64,000 nt of DNA from NCBI GenBank assembly GCA_905235445.1, contig CAJOLJ010000002.1:62001-126000 (forward strand), written 5' to 3'. Below the pieces are notes generated by a model that was given only the letters and a program-made list of their open reading frames with translations, did no database searches and had not been told where the DNA came from. Below, piece by piece: positions 16,873-25,873 of this stretch. This stretch comes from an uncultured Bacteroidales bacterium (lineage in GTDB: Bacteria; Bacteroidota; Bacteroidia; Bacteroidales; UBA932). Every line of letters begins with the position of its first letter. The first letter of the stretch is position 1. The position numbers and the translations under genes are program-made.

Positions 16873-19794
16873 CTACAGGAGAAATTCCCAGATCAAACGG
16901 ATAACTACGATGGCCAGGGCGGTATATGCGAGGAACCGCAATATCCCCCTCAGTATCTCTTTCCCGCTCTTCCTTTGTTTCTCCGGCTCGGGAGGAGTGA
17001 AGGTGTACATGTCAGAGGCGAACTTGATGCTGTTCTTGGTCCCTGACTCGAATGTCTGGGAAAGAAGGTTGCGAGCCTTGAAGTACACGGTCTGGGAGGC
17101 CAGGTTGATTTTCGAGGGAGGGTCCGTCCTCCACGGAGAGGAAAGAGGTATGAACTCAGTGGTATACCAAAGGGTATGGCGATGCGAGGCCTCCGGGTCG
17201 GGGTCCTCCTCCTTGAAGAGCGGGACCTCATCCCTGAATATCCTCCCGGACTTGGAAATCAGCGCCACCTTGAGGGAAAGCCCATCCAGGCCATTTGCCT
17301 GGCCATCCTGTTCGTCTCCCCTACCCTGTATTTTCACCGTGAACCCGAATGGGAGGTTGTCCCTCGCCGAGGCGGAAGAGGAGTGCAGCTGGACAATCTC
17401 AGCCTGCTTCCTGAAGAAACACACGTTGACTTCCCCGTCCACCTGGGCGAAGCACAGCACACAGAGGGCCGGATTGTTCCTGTCGAAAGACAGTGTGCAG
17501 TCCTTCCAGCCCCTGTAGTCAAGCCTCCAGGTCCTGTCGAGCTCGTCCCCGTAGAACTCCACTGTGCCGCTTTGGGGGACCTGCTTCTGGATGGATTTCT
17601 CGACGCACTCCAGATACACGTCCTCACAGTCAGCCTGGTCCCTCTGTACGTCATCATTGTAGATGAGGGAGAGCTCAAAAGTGTAGACCCTGGGGACGGG
17701 GCTTACATAGCAACGGATTTCCCGCTTCTGGTCATCCATCTGGAGGCGGAAGTCGGAAGGGACCTTGCCCCTTTTGACATCCCCGTAGACGAACTGGAAA
17801 GAGGGATAGTACATCCTCTCGTCGTTCTCGCACGGGGTCTCCGGGTAGATGAAGGTATCGGAGCCGTTGGCGACGGAACCCATCTGCACATCGTTGACAA
17901 AGACGGAATAGGGCTTTATCCAGAAATTCCCCCGATTGTTGATCGGTGTCGAGGGTGGCGGCGGGATGGGCTTTGCCGTCCTGATGAAGGGAGTTATGAA
18001 TATTGTCATCCTCTCTTCGAACCTATCCGGGATGAAAGAAGGGAAAACAGGTCTTTCCGCACTCACCGAGAGGCAGTAACGGTTCGGTATGTCGTAGATG
18101 AGTTTCCAGGTCCGGTCGATTTCCTCCCCCACGAATTCCACCTTTCCACGCTCACCCAGCGCCCTCATGTCCCCGTTTTCCAGGCACAGGAGGAAGTAGT
18201 GCTCAAAATGGAAGTCCGGTTCCTCTATCCCGATGCCATTGAAAACGAGGCTGAACTCAATGCTCTTGGTCTGGGGTGTGGAGGGGACCTTGCACTCAAT
18301 GATATTCCTGCCCTTGTCAATTTCGACTTCCACCCCTTCGGGGCATTTCCCCGAAAGGGCGTCCGAGAGGGTCATTTCGAACCCCCGGTTCATGTAATGC
18401 GCCTTGAGGGGAGTGGGCTCAGAGAGGTAGACGATTTTGTCGGTGGGACGCACTGCCCTCCCTATGGGGCGCCCGTTGACGGTTATGGTGTAGACAACCT
18501 GCGGGGCTTGCTGCTCCTCCCCTTCCTGTTTCTTGGCGGAAGCCTTTTTCTTTGCCTGCCCCTCCTTTCTCCTCTCCTCCTCTTCCTTCTCCAGCTTTTC
18601 CCTCTTCTTCCTGTCCTCCTCTTCCCAGACGGACTGCGGGACATCGGAAGTCTCCGTTATGAACACATTTATGTCACTACCGAAGTCCCCAAGGGACATG
18701 GAACCGAGAAGAGGTCTGTCCTTGTCGTAGGACAGCAGCCAATCCTCGCTCCCGTAGAATGAAAGCGTCCACTGCCCGTCCAGCTCGTCCCCGATGAAAT
18801 CCACTTCCCCGTTCTCGTCAAGGGTCTTGTCGCGGGACAGGGCCTCGCAGTGAAGGTAGAACCTCCCCCTCACTGAATCAGCATCCAGCAGTCCCTGTTC
18901 CTTGTTGAAGAAAAGATGGAAGGTCCTGCGGTTCACTTCAGGATAGGAACCCACGCGGCACTCGATAATCTCTTCCATCTCGTTGAAGGTCAGGTCCACG
19001 CCCGGTGGAACTATACCTATCTTTACGTCACCGAGCACGAACTCGAACCCGGGAAGATAGAAGTGCGGCTTCAGTGCCGAGGGTGTCTTGGGGAAGGTGA
19101 ACTTGTCGTTGTCGCTTACAACCGTACCGGCTTCCTTGCCGTTGACCATCACCTTGTAGGCAATCTCGCGCGGGATGGAGAGATGGACCTTGGGAATGGA
19201 AGGGGCGCCCTTGGTGGAGATGACAAGGCTCCTGATGGATGAGAACTCAGGGTATCCGGGGTCCGAGAAAAGCATCTGGTACTCCTCCCTGGAGTTCAGC
19301 GGAAGGAATGCGTCCTTGTCCCCCTTCATCTCGACATATCTCAAGGCAAGGGGACCGAGGGTATATTTATCGATAAGCGCCTCGAAAGGAATCTGGTCAT
19401 CCGCCTCGCCCTTGAAGCGGTAGGCTTTCCCGCCCGCTTCGGGGGTCATATTGTAGAATATGAAATGGTTCCTGATTTTCTCCAGGATGACATATGGGCT
19501 CACCGGGACCTGCCCCTCCAGGAACCTCGTTCCCGGGGGGATGGAAAGAGCGATGCGCAGCTTGGCGTGATGCAGCCCATCCTCAGTCAGTATGGCGGAA
19601 GGGTTCGCCATATAGAAGAAGGTGCACTCGTCCACAGCGCAGCGTATCCCATAGTAGCCGGAGGCCTCGTCCATGCCCGTCAGGTACTGGGGCTCGGAGG
19701 CAGGGGTGGCGCCGTTGCCGATTATTATCAGTGGTCTGTACCCTGAACGAAGGGACTTGACTCCGCTTATTGCGAGGGAAATGCGTTGGTCCAT
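16873..19794 (-). CDS. Tail-anchored protein with three tandem ~180-residue repeat modules
   Basis: I do not recognise a named family for this 973-residue protein. Residues 1-205 form an N-terminal domain shared with the 765-residue protein of this cluster (both have a MANPS motif, then the string LSIP and a KYTL segment). Three repeats follow at about 211-385, 433-615 and 637-815. Each ends in a version of V-E/D-F-x-G-D/E-E-L/I-D-x-x-W (VDFIGDELDGQW, VEFVGEEIDRTW, VEFYGDELDRTW). A Lys/Glu-rich linker separates repeats 1 and 2 (about 390-430). A PLSSPW region shared with the paralogue precedes a C-terminal membrane helix (last 25 residues). With no signal peptide and a C-terminal anchor, the bulk should face the cytoplasm. 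A scaffold role is inferred from repetition only. Confidence 0.8.
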   Translation of the reverse strand: MDQRISLAISGVKSLRSGYRPLIIIGNGATPASEPQYLTGMDEASGYYGIRCAVDECTFFYMANPSAILTEDGLHHAKLRIALSIPPGTRFLEGQVPVSPYVILEKIRNHFIFYNMTPEAGGKAYRFKGEADDQIPFEALIDKYTLGPLALRYVEMKGDKDAFLPLNSREEYQMLFSDPGYPEFSSIRSLVISTKGAPSIPKVHLSIPREIAYKVMVNGKEAGTVVSDNDKFTFPKTPSALKPHFYLPGFEFVLGDVKIGIVPPGVDLTFNEMEEIIECRVGSYPEVNRRTFHLFFNKEQGLLDADSVRGRFYLHCEALSRDKTLDENGEVDFIGDELDGQWTLSFYGSEDWLLSYDKDRPLLGSMSLGDFGSDINVFITETSDVPQSVWEEEDRKKREKLEKEEEERRKEGQAKKKASAKKQEGEEQQAPQVVYTITVNGRPIGRAVRPTDKIVYLSEPTPLKAHYMNRGFEMTLSDALSGKCPEGVEVEIDKGRNIIECKVPSTPQTKSIEFSLVFNGIGIEEPDFHFEHYFLLCLENGDMRALGERGKVEFVGEEIDRTWKLIYDIPNRYCLSVSAERPVFPSFIPDRFEERMTIFITPFIRTAKPIPPPPSTPINNRGNFWIKPYSVFVNDVQMGSVANGSDTFIYPETPCENDERMYYPSFQFVYGDVKRGKVPSDFRLQMDDQKREIRCYVSPVPRVYTFELSLIYNDDVQRDQADCEDVYLECVEKSIQKQVPQSGTVEFYGDELDRTWRLDYRGWKDCTLSFDRNNPALCVLCFAQVDGEVNVCFFRKQAEIVQLHSSSASARDNLPFGFTVKIQGRGDEQDGQANGLDGLSLKVALISKSGRIFRDEVPLFKEEDPDPEASHRHTLWYTTEFIPLSSPWRTDPPSKINLASQTVYFKARNLLSQTFESGTKNSIKFASDMYTFTPPEPEKQRKSGKEILRGILRFLAYTALAIVVIRLIWEFLL

Positions 19795-19884
19795 ATCGAT
19801 GTGTGTCGGGGGAAATAAAGATATCGGTCCTGGGGGAAAATCTTATGTGCGGAAAGTGTCGGGAGGAAGCAGTGGAAGCGGGGC

Positions 19885-21153
19885 TCAGTACCTTGTTTTC
19901 TGGTGAGTGTAGATGTAATTCCTGAAAGAGCGGTAGGTGCCCATGAACTCGTCCAGGTCAATGTCGTATTCACGCTTGAGTCCGGACATCTGTCCTCCCT
20001 GGCTGAACTGCCACATCCTGTACTTTTCATTTTGCGGCTCCTTGCCGTAGCGTGCCAGCCAGAAATCATACCCTGCGAAACAGTCGTCATCCATGTACGA
20101 GGACCGGGCCCTGTCACCGGTATAGATGATGGGCCTGACCCCGAAATGCTCCTCCATCATTTTCAGGCAAACAAGTATGGAGTCACGCAGCCTCTTCTCT
20201 CCGTAGTTCTTAGCCACCTTCGGGTCGAGTTCCACGTCAAGGGCCGGAGGCATATCCCCCCGGTCGAAGACGGCGACGGAAAAGAAGTTCCGCATCTGGG
20301 CTGCGGCTCCGACGTTCTCCTTGAAGAAGTGATAGGCTCCCTTGGGGATATAGTGGGTGCGGGCATTTTGTACATACTCCAGGTATTTGGTGTCCTTGTG
20401 GGACTCCCCTTCGGTAGCTTTCATGTAGACGAAGTCCACGGGACGTGCATAAGTGTAGCTCTTGGCCTTGCCGGAGTACACGGTACCCGAGGCGTTGCAG
20501 TACAGGGCCAGGATGTCCCATGAAATGTGTTTCTGGTGGTGGGAAATGTCAACCCCGTAGACTCTGTCCCCGTCGGCAAAGGACTTGCCGGAGGGAACGA
20601 CAAGGCTGCCGGAGGACCATCTGCCGAAGCTGTAGGTCCCGTCCGGGCGGAAGAGTCGCCCGAGACTGTGGCGATTGCCGTCCTTCCAGTTCCCGACATA
20701 TACTTCGCCGGTGATGTTGTAGACCATCCTCCCGAACCCGTCGGGAATGACCCTGACAGAGTCCGGCATGAACTTTACCGCCCCGCTGTAATGGAATTCC
20801 TCCGAGGAAATCTCCGCATCCTCCAACCTTCCGTCCACCCAGACTCCCTCGTAGGACAGCCCGTCGGGATAGGAAAGGGTGCCCTTTCCGCAGAATATGT
20901 CCTCTTTCCAGAACCCCTCGTAACGGCGTCCGTCGGGATAGGCTGCGACACCGAAGCCCACACGCCTTCCCCTTCGGACCTGCCCGCTGTAAGTGGAGCC
21001 GTCCTGGAAGGATTCGGATACGACGGTCTCGTAGCGGCCCTCATAGAACTTGTAGAGGAGGACCGCCAGGGCGCAGGAAAGAAGAAGGGCAAGTATCGCT
21101 ACCGCACCGATGGCTATCCTGTATGCACTGACTCTTTTATCTTCCTGCTCCAT
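19885..21153 (-). CDS. Membrane-anchored MORN-repeat GH25 muramidase
   Basis: A 422-residue protein. A short basic N-terminus and one membrane helix (about 13-34) predict an inner-membrane anchor with the rest in the periplasm. Residues 50-195 contain several MORN-type repeats (YPDGRRYEGFWKEDIFCGKG, YPDGLSYEGVWVDGRL and others). Residues 198-415 are a GH25 lysozyme-like domain: YGVDISHH with D202, YMKATEG near 243-249, and ALDVELD with D306 and E308, the residues expected for cleaving the MurNAc-GlcNAc bond of peptidoglycan. The catalytic set is complete. It sits 4 bases downstream of the vWA gene, inside the long operon. The natural inference is local opening of the cell wall for the assembly encoded around it. 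Confidence 0.93.
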   Translation of the reverse strand: MEQEDKRVSAYRIAIGAVAILALLLSCALAVLLYKFYEGRYETVVSESFQDGSTYSGQVRRGRRVGFGVAAYPDGRRYEGFWKEDIFCGKGTLSYPDGLSYEGVWVDGRLEDAEISSEEFHYSGAVKFMPDSVRVIPDGFGRMVYNITGEVYVGNWKDGNRHSLGRLFRPDGTYSFGRWSSGSLVVPSGKSFADGDRVYGVDISHHQKHISWDILALYCNASGTVYSGKAKSYTYARPVDFVYMKATEGESHKDTKYLEYVQNARTHYIPKGAYHFFKENVGAAAQMRNFFSVAVFDRGDMPPALDVELDPKVAKNYGEKRLRDSILVCLKMMEEHFGVRPIIYTGDRARSSYMDDDCFAGYDFWLARYGKEPQNEKYRMWQFSQGGQMSGLKREYDIDLDEFMGTYRSFRNYIYTHQKTRY

Positions 21154-21158
21154 ATATC

Positions 21159-22547
21159 CTAGATGTTCTGCGCTATCCTGTCCACTATCCGCTCGAAGTC
21201 ATAGGAGGTGATTGACACGCCCTTGACCTCAGCCTCATGATAGACCCCTGTCCAGGTGGACATTATCTCGTCCCACGGGGTTGAACTGGGGGTGAACAGG
21301 ACTATTCTCTTTTTCATGGAACCGTCATCCCCGTAGGCTCCGCTCTCCCACTGGGAGGTGAGGTCCTCGAAGGAAGTGGGGATGCCCTTGGGATAGACAG
21401 GGTTTGTGAGGCCGACCTTGCCGATGGGATGGGCGGGCGCATCGGTCCAGACGACAACTATCTGACGGCGGATCCCCGCTCCCGTCCTCCACTTGGAGTT
21501 CATTGCCGAGGCCACGGCCTCAAGGGCGTTCTCGGGGGTGTCCCCGCCGCCCGATACCGCAATTCCCCTGATGAACGACTCGAAATCAGTCTCCATGGAG
21601 GGAATCTCGAAGAAATCCGACTGCTGGAGGGCGTATTTCCCGTCAGCGGCGAAGTCCCTGAACAGAATGACTTTCAGGCGCATCCCGTTAATGGTCTTGC
21701 CGTACTTGCCGCATCTTGCCTGCAATTCCCTGTGGAAAGTGAGGGCATTTTTCTTCACGACTGAAAGGGGCCTGTCCATACTGGCGGTGGCATCGATGCA
21801 CATGACGATATCCACGCTCTCGAGCACTATGTCCAGACTTAGGACAAGAGGCCGCTCGTCATAGTCACCTACCCTCACATCCTCTTTCTCGGAAGGCTTG
21901 TAACCCTCCCTCGAGGCAGTGACGCTCCTCGCGATGACATCCGGCTTGACTCCCGGGATGAGCACCCTTCCGGAAGAATCGGTCACCGCACGGACCCTGT
22001 CCGGTCGGTCACTCAGTTCCACCTCGACCTCCGCTCCACGGATCGGCATGTCGTAAGAGCGGCTTCTCACTTCCACCTCGAAGGAACCGTTCTCAAGAAC
22101 GATGGGAAGAGGCTCGGTCTGCCTTGAGTGGATGGGGAAGGAATTCTCTCCTGTACGGCGGCCTTTCCTGGCAAGGAACCGGGCACTCTCGAAGTGATGG
22201 AAAAGCCAAGAGAACACACTCACCCGGACCCCGCTGAAAGTGGCCAGGGCAGCCGAGTCAGTGACTGCGGACACGTTATGTTCCTTGACATAGAGGAACT
22301 CCCCTTCTTTCAGAAGGGCGTACTGAGTGTATTTCATCTCAACGCTGCACCCTGGGACATCCTCTCCCTCGAGGCCCAGCGTATGGACCGTTATGTCCCT
22401 CTCGAAAGGAATCAGCAGCAGTGGAAGAAGAAGAAGCAGGAGCCACGCCCAGGGAAACGGTTTTCTCAGGCGCAGGTCATACTGCAACTGATTCTCCTTT
22501 ACCTTGAATCCAGTATTGTATGTACGGGGTTTGTCGGATTTTGCCAT
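21159..22547 (-). CDS. Membrane-anchored von Willebrand factor A domain protein
   Basis: A 462-residue protein with a basic N-terminus, one membrane helix at about 31-48 and a periplasmic remainder. Residues 150-240 resemble a carboxypeptidase-regulatory or Ig-like beta domain. The vWA domain (about 244-462) has a MIDAS-type metal site: DATAS at 252-256 in place of the common DxSxS, T337 in GGGDTPEN, and D369 in WTDA. Such domains usually mediate metal-dependent protein contacts. It is followed closely by the muramidase gene and preceded by an 81-base gap with no promoter. In several bacterial systems vWA proteins pair with AAA+ ATPases; an AAA+ fusion lies downstream here, but the two are predicted to be on opposite sides of the membrane. 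Confidence 0.85.
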   Translation of the reverse strand: MAKSDKPRTYNTGFKVKENQLQYDLRLRKPFPWAWLLLLLLPLLLIPFERDITVHTLGLEGEDVPGCSVEMKYTQYALLKEGEFLYVKEHNVSAVTDSAALATFSGVRVSVFSWLFHHFESARFLARKGRRTGENSFPIHSRQTEPLPIVLENGSFEVEVRSRSYDMPIRGAEVEVELSDRPDRVRAVTDSSGRVLIPGVKPDVIARSVTASREGYKPSEKEDVRVGDYDERPLVLSLDIVLESVDIVMCIDATASMDRPLSVVKKNALTFHRELQARCGKYGKTINGMRLKVILFRDFAADGKYALQQSDFFEIPSMETDFESFIRGIAVSGGGDTPENALEAVASAMNSKWRTGAGIRRQIVVVWTDAPAHPIGKVGLTNPVYPKGIPTSFEDLTSQWESGAYGDDGSMKKRIVLFTPSSTPWDEIMSTWTGVYHEAEVKGVSITSYDFERIVDRIAQNI

Positions 22548-22629
22548 GTTCTTGTTCTATTTGGGGGAGTTCAAGTGACGGACTGGGGTGCATGTCCATG
22601 ACTTTCCTATGAAATCGGGCATGGGGGTG

Positions 22630-23994
22630 CTATTTTCTTGACGGATGGACGTACTCGAATGAAATCTTCACCTTCTCACCCGGGGTGAACAGTTCGGCGG
22701 GGAAGTATACGCAACCCTCCCCGTCGGTCACCTGCTCGAGGGGACCTTTCCTTGTCTTGAAGCGAAGAGGCACTTTGCAGACGGGGTCCCCGTGCCGATT
22801 GAAGATACGCACTCTCACCTGCGGGGGAGGTACGACCACGACAGGTTCCGTGTACACCAGGTCAATCCTGTTCTCCCCCTCCTCTATCACCTTGGTTGCG
22901 CAGACCTCGGGATGGGCATCGTACACCACGGACAGGGTGTCCCCTTTGCGCAGGCCGGGAAGGTTGACTTCACCGTTGTAGGTTGTCTTGTACTGCGTCC
23001 CGCCGACCGATAGTATCTCACCCGGCATAAGGGCTCCGCTGCCCTTGAAAAGGCGTATTGTCAGTGAACAGGGAACGGGAGGGTCGGGAATGGTGAGAGT
23101 GGTTTCGTTCTCACCTTCCACAAGGTCCACGTCCGAGAATATGGAAGTGTCCTCCTTGTACTTGGCCCTCACTTTCATTCCTGCGACAAGTCCTTCCACG
23201 AGAAGAGTCGAAGTCCCATCCACGACATGGTCCACTCCACCCACCGTCACATGGGTACCCTCGGGGGCGGAAGCTCCACCCACTGTCCTTACCCTCACAA
23301 GCAGGGAGCACTTCGGAGGAGGAGGGGGCGGAGGAGGTGTGACATCGAAGCGGTAGAACTCCTCTCCGCTTACCACCTTCAGCTCGAACTCCCCTTCCCT
23401 GGAGACGGCCCTTATGGGAACCACGGTCCCGGGTCTCATGTTCCCGAGCAGGAAGGTCCCGTCGGGCCCTGTAGAAAGGACCTTGGCGGAACCGGACACA
23501 GTCTTGATGGCAAAGGAGAAGTTCGGGACGGGAAGGCCGCTGTCGATGAATACCACCCTCACCGGACGGGCATCCGAGTAGTTCACGGCAACACGGGGAG
23601 GACTCACGACGGGCCTCGTCGGAAAGGCATAATCCCACCCGGTAAGCAGAACCTCCACATCCCCTGAGGGGTTCCTTCGCCAGTAAATGAATTCATCCCC
23701 GGGGGTGGTCAGGATATGGTCCGCGACAGGGGACGGAATCAGTTTGGTAGATTCCAGATGCGACCTCACTTCCTCAATTCTGCCATGTACCGCCGCAGCG
23801 TCCTGCCCCTGGGCCTCGGGAAGGGTCATCCAACCCTCGCCCGGAAGGGTCCAGACGTAGTCGTTGTTTCGCACCTGGTATGGGGCGAATATCCTGTACT
23901 TCGCATCGAGGGTGTCCAGGATTTTCTGGAGAACCTCGATCGGACGGTCCTTGGTGAGTTTTCTCACCAGGGTGCTGTCAATCTTCACTTCCAT
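22630..23994 (-). CDS. Soluble beta-domain protein, paralogue of the tail-anchored protein at 24285-25850
   Basis: A 454-residue product without signal peptide or membrane helix, so probably cytosolic. Residues 1-150 are a domain shared with the 521-residue neighbour: an IFAPYQVRN segment near 35-43, a W-P-x-x-x-W pattern around 48-55, and LLTGWDY at 116-122. After that come beta-rich modules (about 150-218, 228-310, 311-390 and 393-454) of a CNA-B or carboxypeptidase-regulatory look, with an eight-proline run at 220-227. I know of no characterised protein with the shared N-domain. The gene starts 15 bases after the DUF1294 gene. The pair probably arose by duplication within the cluster. Confidence 0.78.
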   Translation of the reverse strand: MEVKIDSTLVRKLTKDRPIEVLQKILDTLDAKYRIFAPYQVRNNDYVWTLPGEGWMTLPEAQGQDAAAVHGRIEEVRSHLESTKLIPSPVADHILTTPGDEFIYWRRNPSGDVEVLLTGWDYAFPTRPVVSPPRVAVNYSDARPVRVVFIDSGLPVPNFSFAIKTVSGSAKVLSTGPDGTFLLGNMRPGTVVPIRAVSREGEFELKVVSGEEFYRFDVTPPPPPPPPKCSLLVRVRTVGGASAPEGTHVTVGGVDHVVDGTSTLLVEGLVAGMKVRAKYKEDTSIFSDVDLVEGENETTLTIPDPPVPCSLTIRLFKGSGALMPGEILSVGGTQYKTTYNGEVNLPGLRKGDTLSVVYDAHPEVCATKVIEEGENRIDLVYTEPVVVVPPPQVRVRIFNRHGDPVCKVPLRFKTRKGPLEQVTDGEGCVYFPAELFTPGEKVKISFEYVHPSRK

Positions 23995-24009
23995 CGCCCT
24001 TCCTCCCCT

Positions 24010-24288
24010 CTATCTCAGTAACATGGGCAGGAACACCATCAGTGCCGCCTGGAGGACAAGGAGTATGGGAACCGTTATGGTGAACTTCTTCTTGAGGGTC
24101 TTGTGACGGAAAAGAAGCATTGCGCTCAGAGCCCCGAGGGCCCCGCCTATGACGGCAAGAAAGATGAGCATGGCCTCCGACACCCTTCTTTTCCGATAGT
24201 GTGCCTGATGCTTGTCAATCCCGTACACGAAGAAAGCTATGACGTTAATCCAAAAGACATAGCAAAGTATTACATATAGTACGCTCAT
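24010..24288 (-). CDS. DUF1294 small membrane protein
   Basis: A 92-residue inner-membrane protein with about three helices. The VYGIDKHQAHYRKRRVSE and GGALGALSAMLLFRHKT segments are the hallmark of DUF1294, a family of unknown function. The chosen start at 24288 (MSVLYVIL) overlaps the stop of the preceding gene as ATGA, which indicates translational coupling; longer starts would run into that gene and add 29 residues outside the family. DUF1294 proteins are usually found in unrelated contexts, so its insertion between the two paralogous beta-domain genes is odd. It may act as a membrane partner for them. Confidence 0.88.
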   Translation of the reverse strand: MSVLYVILCYVFWINVIAFFVYGIDKHQAHYRKRRVSEAMLIFLAVIGGALGALSAMLLFRHKTLKKKFTITVPILLVLQAALMVFLPMLLR

Positions 24289-25850
24289 AGCAGTATTCCC
24301 AAATAGAAGTTCATCAATAAATACAATAGTGCGGCAAGGATGACCAGCACCAGGACCTGGACCCACTTGAGCCAAGGCTTGGAGGGTTTCTCAACCTGGA
24401 TTATGTAGGATTTCTCACCCTCGGTCAGCTGGAAATCAAGTGTCTCGTATTCCTTGTCAAAGGCGGTGAGAACGGTACGGATAGGCACCCCGCACCTGAA
24501 ATCGGAGGAACTTATCATGACAATCCCGTCCTCCTCCAGGTAGCAGCGGGTGGAGTGTCCGTCCTGCTCGAAGTTGATGCTGGCATTGGTGATGGGACGG
24601 TCCTTGCCGTCAACCACACGGATCTCGATGTCGTTGTCGCTGTCAGTCATCTTGTAGGGAACCCTGAAGACGTATTCCTCCTGGTCCGCACTGAGGACAT
24701 ACTCACAGCGGTCCTTCTCGCTCAGTTCACTTATGAGCGTCATACTGGTCCCTTCCGTGACAGGAGGCAGGTACACCTTGGCGGTGTTGTCGGAGATGTA
24801 CCTCACTCTCCTGCCGTTCATTTCCACAAGTAGCGGGAACCTCTTGAGAAGGCAGTCATCCTGACCGAGCACAAGTATCCTGGGAGCGAACTCCCTCTTC
24901 CCTGCCGGTTCCGGCCCCTTCTGAGGCTGCGGTTCCTCGGGGACGGGAGGAGGAGGGGTCTCGAAGACGAACTCGAAGACATTGTCCCCAAGCTGAATCT
25001 GAGAGGAGCGCATCTGGTCCCCGACGGTGACGGCAACGAAAGTATCCCTGACGTACGGAAGTTTCACCGCGGCGCAGCCTCCCAGGTCGGTCGTGCAACT
25101 GATCTCGTCATCACGGTAGTTCACGGTAACGCCCTTCCCCGGGGTGGGGAGCCCGTCCGTAAGCACCTTCACCACAACGTCGACCACTCTCGTCACGTCG
25201 AACTCGTAGAGTTCCTGCCCGTCAACTACGGTAAGTTCCCCGTTATGGGGAGTCGATATCCCGAAAATGCTGAACTTAAGTCCCGGGGGCAAGGTTCCAA
25301 GGACGCACCGTCCCTGCTCGTCGCAGGTGAAAGACTTGTCCCTCCCGGCAGGGGTCTTGACGGAGAACTCGTACTTAGGGACCCCCACTGAGCCTTCCTT
25401 GAAGGATACGACGACCATCTGACGGGTCTTCTTCCTGTCACGGTCGCCTCCCGCCATTGCTGTGGGGCTGACGGGATACTTGTAATCCCAGCCGGTCAGC
25501 ATAAGACGGATTCCCCCACCTGGCTCGACCTGATAGAATATGAAGCTATCGTCCGGGACGGTGAAAATGTTGTCCACCAGATTGTCGGTGCGTCCGAGGG
25601 TCTTTTTGACGGACTCCCTGTGGGTGGCGAGGGCGGCATTGACGGCAGCGCAGTCAAGGTCATCGGCCTCGGAGAGCGCCGTCCATGGCCCGTCAGGGAA
25701 GGCCCAGCAGTAGTAGCCGTTTCGGATCTCGTAGCGTGCGAAGATCCTGTCCTGCTCGGAGAGGGTCTGCATGAGGCCTTCCTGGATCGTCTCGCAGGGG
25801 ACGGCCCTGGTTATCTTGAAAATCCTGTTTTCCTCTATTCTTATTTCCAT
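24285..25850 (-). CDS. Tail-anchored beta-domain protein
   Basis: A 521-residue protein. Residues 1-150 are the same domain as in the 454-residue paralogue (IFARYEIRN near 36-44, LMLTGWDY at 116-123). Beta-rich Ig/CNA-B-like modules fill about 160-490, with a proline-rich spacer near 300-316. A hydrophobic helix in the last 28 residues, with no signal peptide, predicts a tail anchor and a cytoplasmic body. It is coupled to the DUF1294 gene by an ATGA overlap and starts 23 bases after the exported coiled-coil gene. Function unknown; likely a structural part of the assembly. Confidence 0.78.
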   Translation of the reverse strand: MEIRIEENRIFKITRAVPCETIQEGLMQTLSEQDRIFARYEIRNGYYCWAFPDGPWTALSEADDLDCAAVNAALATHRESVKKTLGRTDNLVDNIFTVPDDSFIFYQVEPGGGIRLMLTGWDYKYPVSPTAMAGGDRDRKKTRQMVVVSFKEGSVGVPKYEFSVKTPAGRDKSFTCDEQGRCVLGTLPPGLKFSIFGISTPHNGELTVVDGQELYEFDVTRVVDVVVKVLTDGLPTPGKGVTVNYRDDEISCTTDLGGCAAVKLPYVRDTFVAVTVGDQMRSSQIQLGDNVFEFVFETPPPPVPEEPQPQKGPEPAGKREFAPRILVLGQDDCLLKRFPLLVEMNGRRVRYISDNTAKVYLPPVTEGTSMTLISELSEKDRCEYVLSADQEEYVFRVPYKMTDSDNDIEIRVVDGKDRPITNASINFEQDGHSTRCYLEEDGIVMISSSDFRCGVPIRTVLTAFDKEYETLDFQLTEGEKSYIIQVEKPSKPWLKWVQVLVLVILAALLYLLMNFYLGILL

Positions 25851-25873
25851 AAGACAGTCTTTTTGAAAACAAC

